A stretch of DNA of 64,000 nucleotides, taken from the NCBI GenBank assembly GCA_013298075.1, contig JAAFJG010000005.1:59432-123431 (forward strand), written 5' to 3'. Positions 9,135 to 17,831 of this stretch are shown here, piece by piece. The stretch is from Cytophagales bacterium. Lineage in GTDB: Bacteria; Bacteroidota; Bacteroidia; Cytophagales; Microscillaceae. The position numbers and the translations under genes are program-made. Every line of letters begins with the position of its first letter. The first letter of the stretch is position 1. Under the pieces are notes generated by a model. The model was not told where the DNA came from. It ran no database searches and saw only the letters and a list, made by a program, of their open reading frames with translations.

Positions 9135-10523
9135 ATGAGAAAATCTCTTTTTATCTTTTTATTTTTGATATGGAATGTATCACAAAATAATATATTCGCC
9201 CAAAAAACAGAAAAAATATACACTTGTGAACCTGAAAATCAAGCGTATATCGCACAAGGAAATAATTTATTTACGTTGCTTTTGAAAGCAGTCGAAAGCA
9301 ATGAAATTAAAGTATATCAATACAATAAAGATGTGTTAAAATTGGCTAAATCTTTATCAAAAGAAGATTTTTATAGAGAAATGAAAGTAAGTCTTGACCA
9401 AAATGACAATATTATTCCCGCCAAATCAACCGATTTTCAGATTTTTTATGTTCATTCTCAGAATGGAAAATCTATTGTTTTGGATATTGAATATTTTAGT
9501 ATGGAATTGAGTAAACCAATTCAAATTCGATTTGATTTTCAAGAAATTACAAAATATTTAGAAAATAAATTTCAAAAATCATTAACTTATCAAGGTATTC
9601 AAAATATAGAAGCAGGGTATATCGATGCAAAAGAAAATATCATCGAAATATCGCTTGGAAAAGCATTAGAACAAAAAAAATACAAAGTTTTACCTGAAGA
9701 AACTACCTATAATTTCTCTATCAAAGAACAATTATCTCTCCAAAAAAGCAATAAACTTCCTGAGCAAATTTGGTTATCTTTGGGCAAAAATAAATATACA
9801 ACCATTGTCAATTATACCATCGACACACGCAAACCATACAATATTATCACGAGTATTGATAGCGATTCTTTGTGGTATAAATTATATGAATTGGACACTT
9901 TGAATTATCAAAATATGAACGTAAATTATGGCGAATTGATGAAATTGATTGTCGCAGGCGTACAAAAAGGACAAATTCAACCCAATAAAATGAGTGCCGA
10001 TACGTACCAAAATACAGAAGCAAAACGAGAATTGATGACAAAAGATGAATTTATGAGTTTTTTAAAATTTATATCGCCTGAAGATTTGATGATTCGATTG
10101 CAAGTGGCTTATTTTACAGATAAAAATCCTTCTCAAAAAGGTAAAATTACTGAAAATATTACACATCTTAGTTTAATTATACCAAAAGGTAGTATTGCTT
10201 TGACGCAATTAGGAAGTTTGGCTTTTGCAGAATTTCCTTTTTCACAAATTGATACGTACATTCATCAACTTCATAAAATATCAAAAGGAGAAAAAGGAAT
10301 GTGGACAAGTTCGGATAAACCCAAAGAAAAAATGACTTTCACAGAGGCATTAAGGCAAAAAAAATATGTAGGTTTTTTGACAAAATATAGTAATTGGAAC
10401 GATGATGAATTAAAATCTTTGTTTTTTAATTTTACTGAAAATCAAGAATTGACAGACAAAGAAAAAGATGATAAATTTATTCTGTTTCTTAAAATGAATA
10501 AGAAAGATTTTTTGACGAAGTAA
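9135..10523 (+). CDS. Exported protein of unknown function
   Basis: 462 residues with an N-terminal signal peptide of about 22 residues (hydrophobic LFIFLFLIW, then NIFAQ before the cleavage site), so it is periplasmic or outer-membrane associated. The mature part is rich in charged residues and beta-prone segments with no domain I recognise, no C-terminal sorting domain and no lipobox. It follows dnaB by 54 bases and may be read from the dnaB promoter. It ends just before a perfect palindrome. No function is assigned. Confidence 0.75.
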   Translation: MRKSLFIFLFLIWNVSQNNIFAQKTEKIYTCEPENQAYIAQGNNLFTLLLKAVESNEIKVYQYNKDVLKLAKSLSKEDFYREMKVSLDQNDNIIPAKSTDFQIFYVHSQNGKSIVLDIEYFSMELSKPIQIRFDFQEITKYLENKFQKSLTYQGIQNIEAGYIDAKENIIEISLGKALEQKKYKVLPEETTYNFSIKEQLSLQKSNKLPEQIWLSLGKNKYTTIVNYTIDTRKPYNIITSIDSDSLWYKLYELDTLNYQNMNVNYGELMKLIVAGVQKGQIQPNKMSADTYQNTEAKRELMTKDEFMSFLKFISPEDLMIRLQVAYFTDKNPSQKGKITENITHLSLIIPKGSIALTQLGSLAFAEFPFSQIDTYIHQLHKISKGEKGMWTSSDKPKEKMTFTEALRQKKYVGFLTKYSNWNDDELKSLFFNFTENQELTDKEKDDKFILFLKMNKKDFLTK

Positions 10524-10572
10524 AAAAATAAGTAAAAAATATTTACAAAAAAAAAAAATATTATTTATTTAC

Positions 10573-10612
10573 ATATCTAAAATGCAGGCGTTAACGCCTG
10601 CATTTTAGATAT
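10573..10612. terminator. Perfect 40-base palindrome (terminator or REP-like)
   Basis: Two 20-base arms with no spacer, centred on GCGTTAACGC (core ATGCAGGCGTTAACGCCTGC). The transcript would form a strong hairpin after the exported-protein gene. There is no long T run after it, so it may be a REP-type element doubling as a terminator or insulator for the operon that follows. Confidence 0.7.
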
Positions 10613-10691
10613 TTGCTAAATGGCTAATTTATCAACAGAAAAAATATTATTTTTGCTGATAAATTTTTATCAAAATACAAAAAAAAATGTG

Positions 10692-10699
10692 TATATTTG
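10692..10699 (+). promoter_or_regulatory. -7 box (TATATTTG) of the three-gene operon
   Basis: TATATTTG lies 21 bases before ATG 10721. It overlaps a TTG in frame with the gene at 10697, which argues that this TTG is not the start codon. Confidence 0.65.
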
Positions 10700-10720
10700 C
10701 ATTTAAAAATAACAAAAAAA

Positions 10721-12409
10721 ATGAATAACGAAGAAGAAATTTTTATCAATCAACTTCAAATTTTTGCTCATATCGACGAAGCAAATCTATATTTAGAGAT
10801 GTGTAATGATATTTTGAAACAATATAAATTATCTTTAGAAACCGAATGTATAAAATTTGCTGCCTTAGAAACAGGAGAAACATTGGGCTTGGCTTTAATC
10901 ATTGGCAATAGAAAAATAATAGGAATCAAACGCACCAAAAATACACTAATTATTGGATTGATATTGCCAAATTTTAATCAAACAGAATACGAAATAAATC
11001 CAAGTTTTATCGAAATATTTCCTTTTAGCAAAGGAAAAAGCACTGAAAATGAGCCTATTTTAGTGTATTTTGATTTTTTAAAACTCATAAAAACTTCTTT
11101 TTTTGAGCGTATAAAAAATGATTTTTATGATTGTATTGAAACAGAAATAAACAAAAATTATAAGGCAAATAATAAACAAAAACAGAATTATTTTTTCTGG
11201 AAAGCGTGTGCAGAAGAAATATACAGAGCGGAAATTCTGAAAAATATAACACCTGAAAAAATAAAAGAATACACAGAAAGAGATATTGAAAATGAAGAAG
11301 ATGACGATGATTATGGATATAGTTTTGACTCCTCAAAAATAGATATTACTACTGAACAAAGAAGTTTAGATTCAATTATTAACCGTTTGAAATACGATGG
11401 AATTGATATGAACACAGATTTTCAACGCAGTGAAAATTTGTGGTCTGATAAAAATATGGGCAGATTGATAGAATCTATTTTATTAAAATTGCCACTTCCT
11501 GCTTTTTATTTTGATGCCAGCAATGATGAAAATTGGTTGGTCGTTGATGGTCTGCAAAGACTTTCTACGTTGCAAAAATTTGTGATATATGCAGATAAAA
11601 ATCACCCAAAACATCAAGAAAGGCTGATTTTAAAAGATTTGAAAATTTTAAAAGATATTTCGGGAGATTATAATCAACTTTCTGGACTATATAAAAGACG
11701 TATTTCGGAGATGCAAATTACGGCTTATCTTATCAAACCAGCCACGCCCATAGAAGTAAAATATACTATATTTCATCGCATTAATACGGGCGGATTACGC
11801 CTAAACGCACAAGAAATTAGAAATTCATTAAACCAAAAAGAAAAAAATGGGATAGAATTTTTAAAAAAATTAAGTCAAATTTCTATGTTTAAAAATCTGG
11901 TTCGAATTACAGACAAACGTATGCAAGACAAAGAAATTATATTGCGTTTTTTGGCTTTTCAGACGATGGAAATGCAAGAATATAATGGTTCTTTGGGAGT
12001 TTTTTTGGATAAAACATTAGAAAAACTAAATGAAATATCAGCAGAATATCCAAATTTAGAAAATAAATTTATCAATGCTTTGGATATAAATCAAAAAATT
12101 TTTGGTGAAAAATCATTCAGCATTAATATCAATGAAAACGAAAAATCAATGTTTAATCGTGCTTTGTATGATGTGATGATGTATTATTTTGCACAAATTC
12201 CAACAGAAAATAAAGAGAATTTTATTAATAAAAAAGAAAATATCAAACAAGATTTTGGAAATATTTTGAATGATATTGATTTTAAAAGTTCAATTACATC
12301 AGCTACAGGCGGGATTACAAAGGTAAATATTCGTTTTGAAAAAATATATACGATTTTAAAAAAATATTATAATCAACTAACAATCTGGAAAAATGATAAA
12401 AACGCTTAA
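10721..12409 (+). CDS. DUF262 (GmrS-type, ParB-like) protein, gene 1 of putative defence operon
   Basis: 562 residues. The first 200 are an unrecognised acidic domain ending in an EDDDD stretch near 196. The rest is a DUF262 domain: TEQRSLDSIINRL near 207, the DFQRSENLW repeat region, and VVDGLQRLSTL near 273, the ParB/Srx-like D-G-x-Q-R motif that binds or hydrolyses nucleotide. RINTGGLRLNAQEIRNSL near 357 completes the domain. DUF262 proteins occur in GmrSD-type and other anti-phage modules. I chose ATG 10721 because the upstream in-frame TTG lies in the promoter. The 3' end overlaps the next gene by 17 bases. There is no HNH or DUF1524 nuclease, so an effector would have to be elsewhere in the operon. 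Confidence 0.85.
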   Translation: MNNEEEIFINQLQIFAHIDEANLYLEMCNDILKQYKLSLETECIKFAALETGETLGLALIIGNRKIIGIKRTKNTLIIGLILPNFNQTEYEINPSFIEIFPFSKGKSTENEPILVYFDFLKLIKTSFFERIKNDFYDCIETEINKNYKANNKQKQNYFFWKACAEEIYRAEILKNITPEKIKEYTERDIENEEDDDDYGYSFDSSKIDITTEQRSLDSIINRLKYDGIDMNTDFQRSENLWSDKNMGRLIESILLKLPLPAFYFDASNDENWLVVDGLQRLSTLQKFVIYADKNHPKHQERLILKDLKILKDISGDYNQLSGLYKRRISEMQITAYLIKPATPIEVKYTIFHRINTGGLRLNAQEIRNSLNQKEKNGIEFLKKLSQISMFKNLVRITDKRMQDKEIILRFLAFQTMEMQEYNGSLGVFLDKTLEKLNEISAEYPNLENKFINALDINQKIFGEKSFSININENEKSMFNRALYDVMMYYFAQIPTENKENFINKKENIKQDFGNILNDIDFKSSITSATGGITKVNIRFEKIYTILKKYYNQLTIWKNDKNA

Positions 12410-13565
12410 AATTCAAAACTTTAAAATTTTGAAAGATAATGAATTTCAGTTATCAAATTTGAATGTATTTACGGGAGTGAATGGCATGGGAAAATCTTCG
12501 CTTATTCAAACAATTTTACTTTTAAGACAATCTTTTTTAGATAAAAATTTAGAAGAAAAAGGACTTTCTTTGAATGGTGATTTTGTGAATATTGGCACAG
12601 GAAAAGATGCTTTATCAATCGATGTAGAAGAAACTCAAAATCCAATTTTTTTTGGTTTAACTGATGAAAATAATCACGAAAATAATTTTTATTTTGATTA
12701 TTTAAGAGAAGATGATAAAAAATCTAATAATACAAATAAATTAGAGATGCTTAGAAGAAGTAGTTTGTTGAGAAAAAATGAAAACTCTCGTTTTGAAACT
12801 AATTTTTTTGAACAAAGTTTGTTTTTAAGTGATGGATTTTTTCATTATTTACAAGCAGAAAGACTTGCTCCTAAAGAATCTAATGATGCTAATTCGGATA
12901 AAATTGAAAAACAAGAATTAGGAAAAGATGGAAGATTTGCTTTGCATTATTTGGATAGTTATAAAACTGAAAAAGTAGAAAATACACACGTATTGCACCC
13001 AAACACACAAAAAGACGAAGATTATTTAAGTAAACAAGTTTCTTATTGGCTCGAAACTATTACGCCAAACATAAAATTGAATACTTATTATATGCCTGAA
13101 ATTGATAAAGTTCGTGGTGCGTTTGAAATAGGTGGTTCGGAATTTAAGCCGACAAATGTTGGTTTTGGATTGACTTATGTACTGCCTGTCATTATTGCGT
13201 TATTGACTACCAAAAAAAATGGAATGATTATTATCGAAAATCCAGAATCGCATTTGCACCCCGCAGGACAAGCAAAAATGGCAGAATTGATGGCACTTTG
13301 TGCGTCATCAGGAAGACAAATTTTTATTGAAACGCATAGCGATCATATTATTAATGGGTTTCGTTTGGCGATAGCAAAAAAAATAATTGATAAAGAAAAA
13401 ACTAAAATATATTTCTTTGAAAAACAAGAATATAAAAATTTTTCTGATATAATAGAAATTAAAATGGACGATAATGGTTTTATATTGAATTGGGAAAAAA
13501 GGTTTTTTGACCAATTAAATACTGACGTAAAAGAATTATTTAAACTAAAAACAGAGAAAAAATAA
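12393..13565 (+). CDS. AAA/ABC-type ATPase with DUF3696-like C-terminus, gene 2 of putative defence operon
   Basis: 390 residues of the SMC/OLD-like ATPase class. It opens with MIKTLKIQNFKIL, then Walker A GVNGMGKSS at residues 28-36. A signature-like, Q-loop-containing insert follows, then Walker B with catalytic glutamate IIENPESHLHP near 278, and the D/H-loop IETHSDHIINGFRLAI near 310. The tail (DDNGFILNWEKRFFDQ) fits the DUF3696 domain that closes a family of bacterial ATPases found in defence islands. There is no TOPRIM nuclease domain as in OLD. It overlaps gene 1 by 17 bases and its stop overlaps the start of gene 3, so the three are translationally coupled. Confidence 0.88.
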   Translation: MIKTLKIQNFKILKDNEFQLSNLNVFTGVNGMGKSSLIQTILLLRQSFLDKNLEEKGLSLNGDFVNIGTGKDALSIDVEETQNPIFFGLTDENNHENNFYFDYLREDDKKSNNTNKLEMLRRSSLLRKNENSRFETNFFEQSLFLSDGFFHYLQAERLAPKESNDANSDKIEKQELGKDGRFALHYLDSYKTEKVENTHVLHPNTQKDEDYLSKQVSYWLETITPNIKLNTYYMPEIDKVRGAFEIGGSEFKPTNVGFGLTYVLPVIIALLTTKKNGMIIIENPESHLHPAGQAKMAELMALCASSGRQIFIETHSDHIINGFRLAIAKKIIDKEKTKIYFFEKQEYKNFSDIIEIKMDDNGFILNWEKRFFDQLNTDVKELFKLKTEKK

Positions 13566-14533
13566 TGAAAGTATTTTTGAATGAAAATTTTTTAGACTAT
13601 GAAAATTTAAGTTGTTTGAGTCTTCTCGATGATTTTATATATGAACTAAAAAATAAAGGAATAGAAAATATTTATTGGTCAGAAGACTTATATAATTTTA
13701 TTATTTTGTTTAGTGAAGAAAAAGACCCAAATATAAGTCAAATGTTTTTATCAATTTCTGATAAAATAGAAAAATCAATGACCATTTACACGTACCAAAA
13801 TCTATATAAAAACTATTTTTTACCAATTATAACTCCCGAAAATCCTCAATTATTACACATCAAAAGTAATTCTTCTATTGCTGAAGCGGTAGAAGAACAA
13901 ATAAAATATCCACAAGAAAATATTTTATTATTGAATATTAATGACAAAAAAGAAGGTGTTTTAGATAATTGTCTGTATATTTTGAGAAAAGAGCCAATAT
14001 CTGAAAAAATTGATTTTATTAAAATAAATTGTTTAGATGATTTAAAACAGATAAATTTTATTTTTGCCATAAATGAAATCAAAAAACGATATTCAAAACG
14101 ACAATTTGAGGAGTTAGAAAATAATCCAGAATTTCAAAAAATAAAAAAAAATGCTTTATCTTTCAATTTTTTAGATTGGAAACCCACAAAAGAAAAACTT
14201 CTTCCATTAGTTGAATTATCTAACTTTTTATTGTCAAATAAAGATATTACCAATGAAGACACAAAGGCTCTTAATTTAGAATTCGGAGAGTTGGTGGCAA
14301 TGATAAATGGATATTTGTATGAAAAGAAAATTTCTCATTATAATGAAACATCAAACAGTAAAAGAAAAGTATATTCAGCAGGAAAAGGCAGAGATAAAAT
14401 ATATTTATCGATAGAATTTGAAAAAAAATTAGTATTCGAGGCTTTCGAATTTCAAGGAAAACATTTAGGAGAACTTAATTTTTATGGAAAATTAAATCCA
14501 CAAAGTAAACATACATTAAAATTAACGAATTAA
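13565..14533 (+). CDS. Unknown protein, gene 3 of putative defence operon
   Basis: 322 residues, no signal peptide or membrane segment, no family I can name. The start codon overlaps the stop of the ATPase gene (TAATG), so it belongs to the same operon. The first 230 residues are acidic and probably alpha/beta. The last 90 look like a separate small domain with conserved-looking elements: GELVAMINGYLY, SKRKVYSAGKGRDKIYLSIEFE and GKHLGELNFYG. Such a compact beta-rich end with paired Lys/Arg, His and Glu would suit a small toxin or nuclease-like effector, but this is inference. Confidence 0.7.
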   Translation: MKVFLNENFLDYENLSCLSLLDDFIYELKNKGIENIYWSEDLYNFIILFSEEKDPNISQMFLSISDKIEKSMTIYTYQNLYKNYFLPIITPENPQLLHIKSNSSIAEAVEEQIKYPQENILLLNINDKKEGVLDNCLYILRKEPISEKIDFIKINCLDDLKQINFIFAINEIKKRYSKRQFEELENNPEFQKIKKNALSFNFLDWKPTKEKLLPLVELSNFLLSNKDITNEDTKALNLEFGELVAMINGYLYEKKISHYNETSNSKRKVYSAGKGRDKIYLSIEFEKKLVFEAFEFQGKHLGELNFYGKLNPQSKHTLKLTN

Positions 14534-14560
14534 CAAAATCAAAAAAACCTAAAAAAAACT

Positions 14561-16465
14561 ATGTGCGGAATTACAGGCATTTATTCATATAACGAAGTTG
14601 GACGTATTTCCAGCATTTTTTTGCAGGCTTCTTTGGAAGAATTAAAGCAAAGAGGACCCGATTTTCAAAATTCTCATTTAGATTATTTTGTGAATTTGGG
14701 GCATGCTCGATTGGCAATTATTGACTTAAATCCTGAATCAAATCAACCTTTTCAAAGTGAAAATAAAAGGTTTACGATTGTTTTTAATGGGGAAATATAT
14801 AATTATAAACAAATTAGGCAAGAATTAGAAAATTTAGGACATCAATTTCATACACAATCAGATACAGAAGTGCTTTTGAAAGCGTATATGCAATGGAATA
14901 CGGACAGTTTTTTGAAATTGAATGGCTTTTTTGCTTTTGCTATTTATGACAATGAAACGCAAGAAATGATTTTGGTGAGAGATAGATATGGCATCAAACC
15001 GCTTTTATATTTCGAAGATGAAGATAAAATTGTATTTGCTTCAGAAATGAAAGCCTTGCTAAAATATCGTATTCCCAAACAAATTGATAAAATTGCATTA
15101 TATGAATATTTGCAGTTTAATTATATTCCACAAAATAGAACGATTTTTGAGGGCGTAAAAAAATTGGAGGCTGGACATTTTCTAAAAATCAAAAAAAGAG
15201 AACATACCAAACAAAGTTATTATCAATTACCTGCGCCAAGTTTACCTACTTTGTCTATTTCTTATGTAGATGCACAAAAAAAATTGCGCGAATTATTGGA
15301 CGATTCTATACAACTTCGAATGGTGGCTGATGTGCCTTTGGGTTGTTTTTTGAGTGGAGGAATTGACTCGTCTGTGATAACGGCTTTGGCTTCGAAACAT
15401 ACCAAAAATTTATTGACTTTTTCGATTGGTTATAAAGATGAACCATTTTTTGATGAAACCAAATACGCACAATTAGTGGCGAATAAATATAAAACTGAAC
15501 ACACCGTTTTTTCATTGACTAATCAAGATTTATATCAAGATTTATTTTCGATTTTAGATTATATTGATGAACCTTTTGCAGATTCTTCGGCTTTGGCGGT
15601 CAATATTTTGAGTAAATATACGAAGAAAAAAGTGAGTGTGGCACTTTCAGGAGATGGTGCAGATGAATTATTTTCGGGTTATCAAAAACATTCGGGGGAG
15701 TTTTTGGCTCGTAGTTCGAATTGGAAAACGAATATTGTAGAAAAATTATTGCCACTTTGGAAAATGTTACCACAATCTCGAAGTGGTTTTTTGAGTAATA
15801 AAATTCGTCAATTTAAACGTTTTGCAGAAGGACGAAAATTGACCGCCAAAGAAAGATATTGGCAATGGGCAACTTTTGCGTCTGAAAAAAATGCGTTGGA
15901 TTTATTAAGCCAAGATTTTCAACCACAAATGGCTGATTATCAACAAGATAAGTCTGAAATATTGCAATTTATCAACAATGAAAATATATCAGAAAATGCG
16001 TTTAATGAAGTGTTGAGAACGGATTTAGGATTGGTTTTGCCTTCGGATATGCTCACAAAAGTAGATTTGATGTCGATGGCTCACGCCTTAGAAATTCGTT
16101 GTCCGTTTTTAGATGTGCGTTTGATGGATTTTGTCAGTCAACTACCTGTCAATATGAAAATTGATAGTCAAATGCGTAAAAAAATATTACAAGATACTTT
16201 TAGAGAAGATTTGCCCGCTGAGTTATACAAACGTCCAAAACACGGCTTTGAAGTACCTTTATTGAAATGGTTTAAAACTGATTTACGTTCTAAAATTGAA
16301 AATGAATGGTTGAATGAAGATTTTATTCGTGAGCAAAATATTTTTTCTGTGGAAGGAATTAAACAACTCAAACAACAACTTTTTTCGAGCAATCCCGCAG
16401 ACGCACACGCAAGAGTTTGGGGAATTATTGTGTTTCAATATTGGTGGAAAAAATATTTTGTTTGA
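14561..16465 (+). CDS. asnB: Asparagine synthase (glutamine-hydrolysing)
   Basis: Makes asparagine from aspartate, ATP and glutamine. The N-terminal Ntn amidotransferase begins directly with the nucleophile Cys2 (MCGITGIYSY) and has RGPD and FNGEIYNY. The synthetase domain has the ATP PP-loop SGGIDSS near residue 264 and SGDGADELFSGY near 364. The 634-residue length is normal. The lineage also uses AsnB-like enzymes in surface-sugar clusters, so amidation of another acceptor is possible. It starts 27 bases after gene 3 of the putative defence operon with no visible terminator between, so read-through is likely. Confidence 0.93.
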   Translation: MCGITGIYSYNEVGRISSIFLQASLEELKQRGPDFQNSHLDYFVNLGHARLAIIDLNPESNQPFQSENKRFTIVFNGEIYNYKQIRQELENLGHQFHTQSDTEVLLKAYMQWNTDSFLKLNGFFAFAIYDNETQEMILVRDRYGIKPLLYFEDEDKIVFASEMKALLKYRIPKQIDKIALYEYLQFNYIPQNRTIFEGVKKLEAGHFLKIKKREHTKQSYYQLPAPSLPTLSISYVDAQKKLRELLDDSIQLRMVADVPLGCFLSGGIDSSVITALASKHTKNLLTFSIGYKDEPFFDETKYAQLVANKYKTEHTVFSLTNQDLYQDLFSILDYIDEPFADSSALAVNILSKYTKKKVSVALSGDGADELFSGYQKHSGEFLARSSNWKTNIVEKLLPLWKMLPQSRSGFLSNKIRQFKRFAEGRKLTAKERYWQWATFASEKNALDLLSQDFQPQMADYQQDKSEILQFINNENISENAFNEVLRTDLGLVLPSDMLTKVDLMSMAHALEIRCPFLDVRLMDFVSQLPVNMKIDSQMRKKILQDTFREDLPAELYKRPKHGFEVPLLKWFKTDLRSKIENEWLNEDFIREQNIFSVEGIKQLKQQLFSSNPADAHARVWGIIVFQYWWKKYFV

Positions 16466-16495
16466 TGGTTTTTTTTGTATACATTTCAAAAAATA

Positions 16496-16692
16496 GTTTT
16501 TATGAAATTTATTTGGAAAAGTAAAAATATCTTTTGAAAAAATATCTTTTTTGAAATGTATTTTTTGAATTGCCTCCAGATTTATCTGGAGAATAATATA
16601 AAATTCAATTCTTGGCTTTAGCCGAAATTTCTGTATTTCTCAAATTGATATTTTTCTATATTTTCAAAATAAATTACTATTCATATAGTTCA
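16496..16692. repeat. R1 repeat, copy 3 (right end degenerate)
   Basis: The R1 left end and both hairpins are present (CCTCCAGATTTATCTGGAG, with the final G changed, and TTGGCTTTAGCCGAA). The right inverted end is lost after CTATTCATATAG. It lies directly after asnB and beside the inverted-repeat-bounded gene. Confidence 0.8.
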
Positions 16693-16740
16693 GTTTGTAT
16701 TTTTAAATAAAAAATATTTTTCAAAAAAAATAAAAAATAA

Positions 16741-16868
16741 ATAAACTTTTTTCAGATAAATAACGTTATGAAATCAAATATTGCTATTCTTTCAAAGAGC
16801 GAAGTTGGGGAAACTTCAAAAGTTGTAGGTTTAAGTAACACTTCGCTTAATACTTAAATTAGTTGGAG
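16741..16868. repeat. Left inverted repeat of gene cassette
   Basis: About 128 bases. It contains TTCAGATAAATAACGTTAT, ACTTCAAAAGTTGTAGGTTT, AAGTAA, GCTTAATACTTAAA and TTGGAG, and all of these recur in the same order, inverted, at 17642-17736 on the other side of the enclosed gene. This copy has about 35 extra bases after AACGTTAT. The TTTAAGTA and TACTTAAA parts can also fold on themselves. Confidence 0.85.
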
Positions 16869-16881
16869 AAAACACAGCAAC

Positions 16882-17607
16882 TCAATTTTTTTTATAATCG
16901 TCAAAATCAGTTTCTGGATTAAATAAATATAAATCTTTCAACAATATAAAATAACCATGTTTGTTGGTTCCCCAATGTTGTGTTCTATAAGGGTGTGTAT
17001 GATAACTGAGAAAATCACGTTTATGTATTACATGTCTACCACCCCATATTTTATTAAAGAAATCAACATAAAAAGATGGATAATTACTGACATTATTTCG
17101 TTTTTTGATAAATGTTACCCAATGCATTTGTTGCTCCCATTTTATTGAATTTGAGTACGTTAATTTAGCAATCTTAGGAAGATTATCTTGAAAAACTAAT
17201 ACATCAACAATTGTATCTTTTTTCACTGACAAAACTATAATGTAATTATTCAAACTGTCTTTTTTTGTTGTATTTGTAACATCTAAACGCCACAAGAAAA
17301 TATTTTGTAATTTTACATCATCTATTTCCATATTCTCAAAATATATGGTGTCTAATTCTGTTAATAAAATATTAGATGAATCATCAATTACTATGTCTTT
17401 TTTCCAATTTAATGGTTTCAAATACTTTTGTAATGATTCTTTACGAATTGTTTTTGTCGTTTTTACATATTGTTTAAAATTATCATAAAAAGAAATTTCT
17501 TCTTTTTTATGGTTTGCGTCTACCAAATCCAAATAAAAAGATTTAATAATGTTTGCAACACCTAAAATGATGCAAATTATCAATAAAAATACAATTTTTT
17601 TGTTCAT
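16882..17607 (-). CDS. Membrane-anchored protein of unknown function inside inverted repeats
   Basis: 241 residues. Residues 4-24 form one hydrophobic segment (IVFLLIICIILGVANII), most likely an uncleaved signal anchor, with the rest outside the cytoplasm. I do not recognise the family. The C-terminal third has a His/aromatic-rich stretch (GGRHVIHKRDFLSYHTHPYRTQHWG). The gene is the only one between two inverted repeats of about 100 bases, and no transposase or integrase accompanies it. Its codon use does not obviously differ from its neighbours. Confidence 0.75.
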   Translation of the reverse strand: MNKKIVFLLIICIILGVANIIKSFYLDLVDANHKKEEISFYDNFKQYVKTTKTIRKESLQKYLKPLNWKKDIVIDDSSNILLTELDTIYFENMEIDDVKLQNIFLWRLDVTNTTKKDSLNNYIIVLSVKKDTIVDVLVFQDNLPKIAKLTYSNSIKWEQQMHWVTFIKKRNNVSNYPSFYVDFFNKIWGGRHVIHKRDFLSYHTHPYRTQHWGTNKHGYFILLKDLYLFNPETDFDDYKKN

Positions 17608-17641
17608 TTATTTAACTTGGTCTTTATTTGGAATTACTACA

Positions 17642-17736
17642 CTCCAATTGGTTTAAGTATTAAGCAAAGCATTACTTAAACCTACAACTTTTGAAGTCTC
17701 TAATAACGTTATTTATCTGAAAAAAAAATGTTTATT
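17642..17736. repeat. Right inverted repeat of gene cassette
   Basis: The reverse complement of the left repeat with a few substitutions. On the minus strand it reads TTCAGATAAATAACGTTAT, then ACTTCAAAAGTTGTAGGTTT, AAGTAA, GCTTAATACTTAAA and TTGGAG. It lies 34 bases upstream of the enclosed gene's start codon, so it may also influence its transcription. Confidence 0.85.
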
Positions 17737-17783
17737 TTTTGTTTTTTCGAGAGAATTTATTTCTTTAAAATACAAAAAAATAT

Positions 17784-17831
17784 CAAAAAAACCTTTCAAA
17801 AAAACCTTTCAAAAAAACCTTTCAAAAAAAC
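17784..17831. repeat. Tandem repeat, 13-base unit
   Basis: Three full units and one partial unit of CAAAAAAACCTTT, identical to one another, ending at the stop codon of the nrnA-like gene. Read on the minus strand they follow the stop directly. Such a short perfect array could vary in copy number. Confidence 0.8.

Noticed and set aside
10697..10720. Eight-codon upstream extension of the DUF262 gene from a TTG
   Set aside because: The TTG overlaps the TATATTTG promoter box; the ATG at 10721 is the plausible start.
17784..17831. The 13-base tandem repeat as a CRISPR or replication iteron
   Set aside because: Units are directly adjacent, A/T-homopolymeric and few; a slippage product after the stop codon is the simpler reading.
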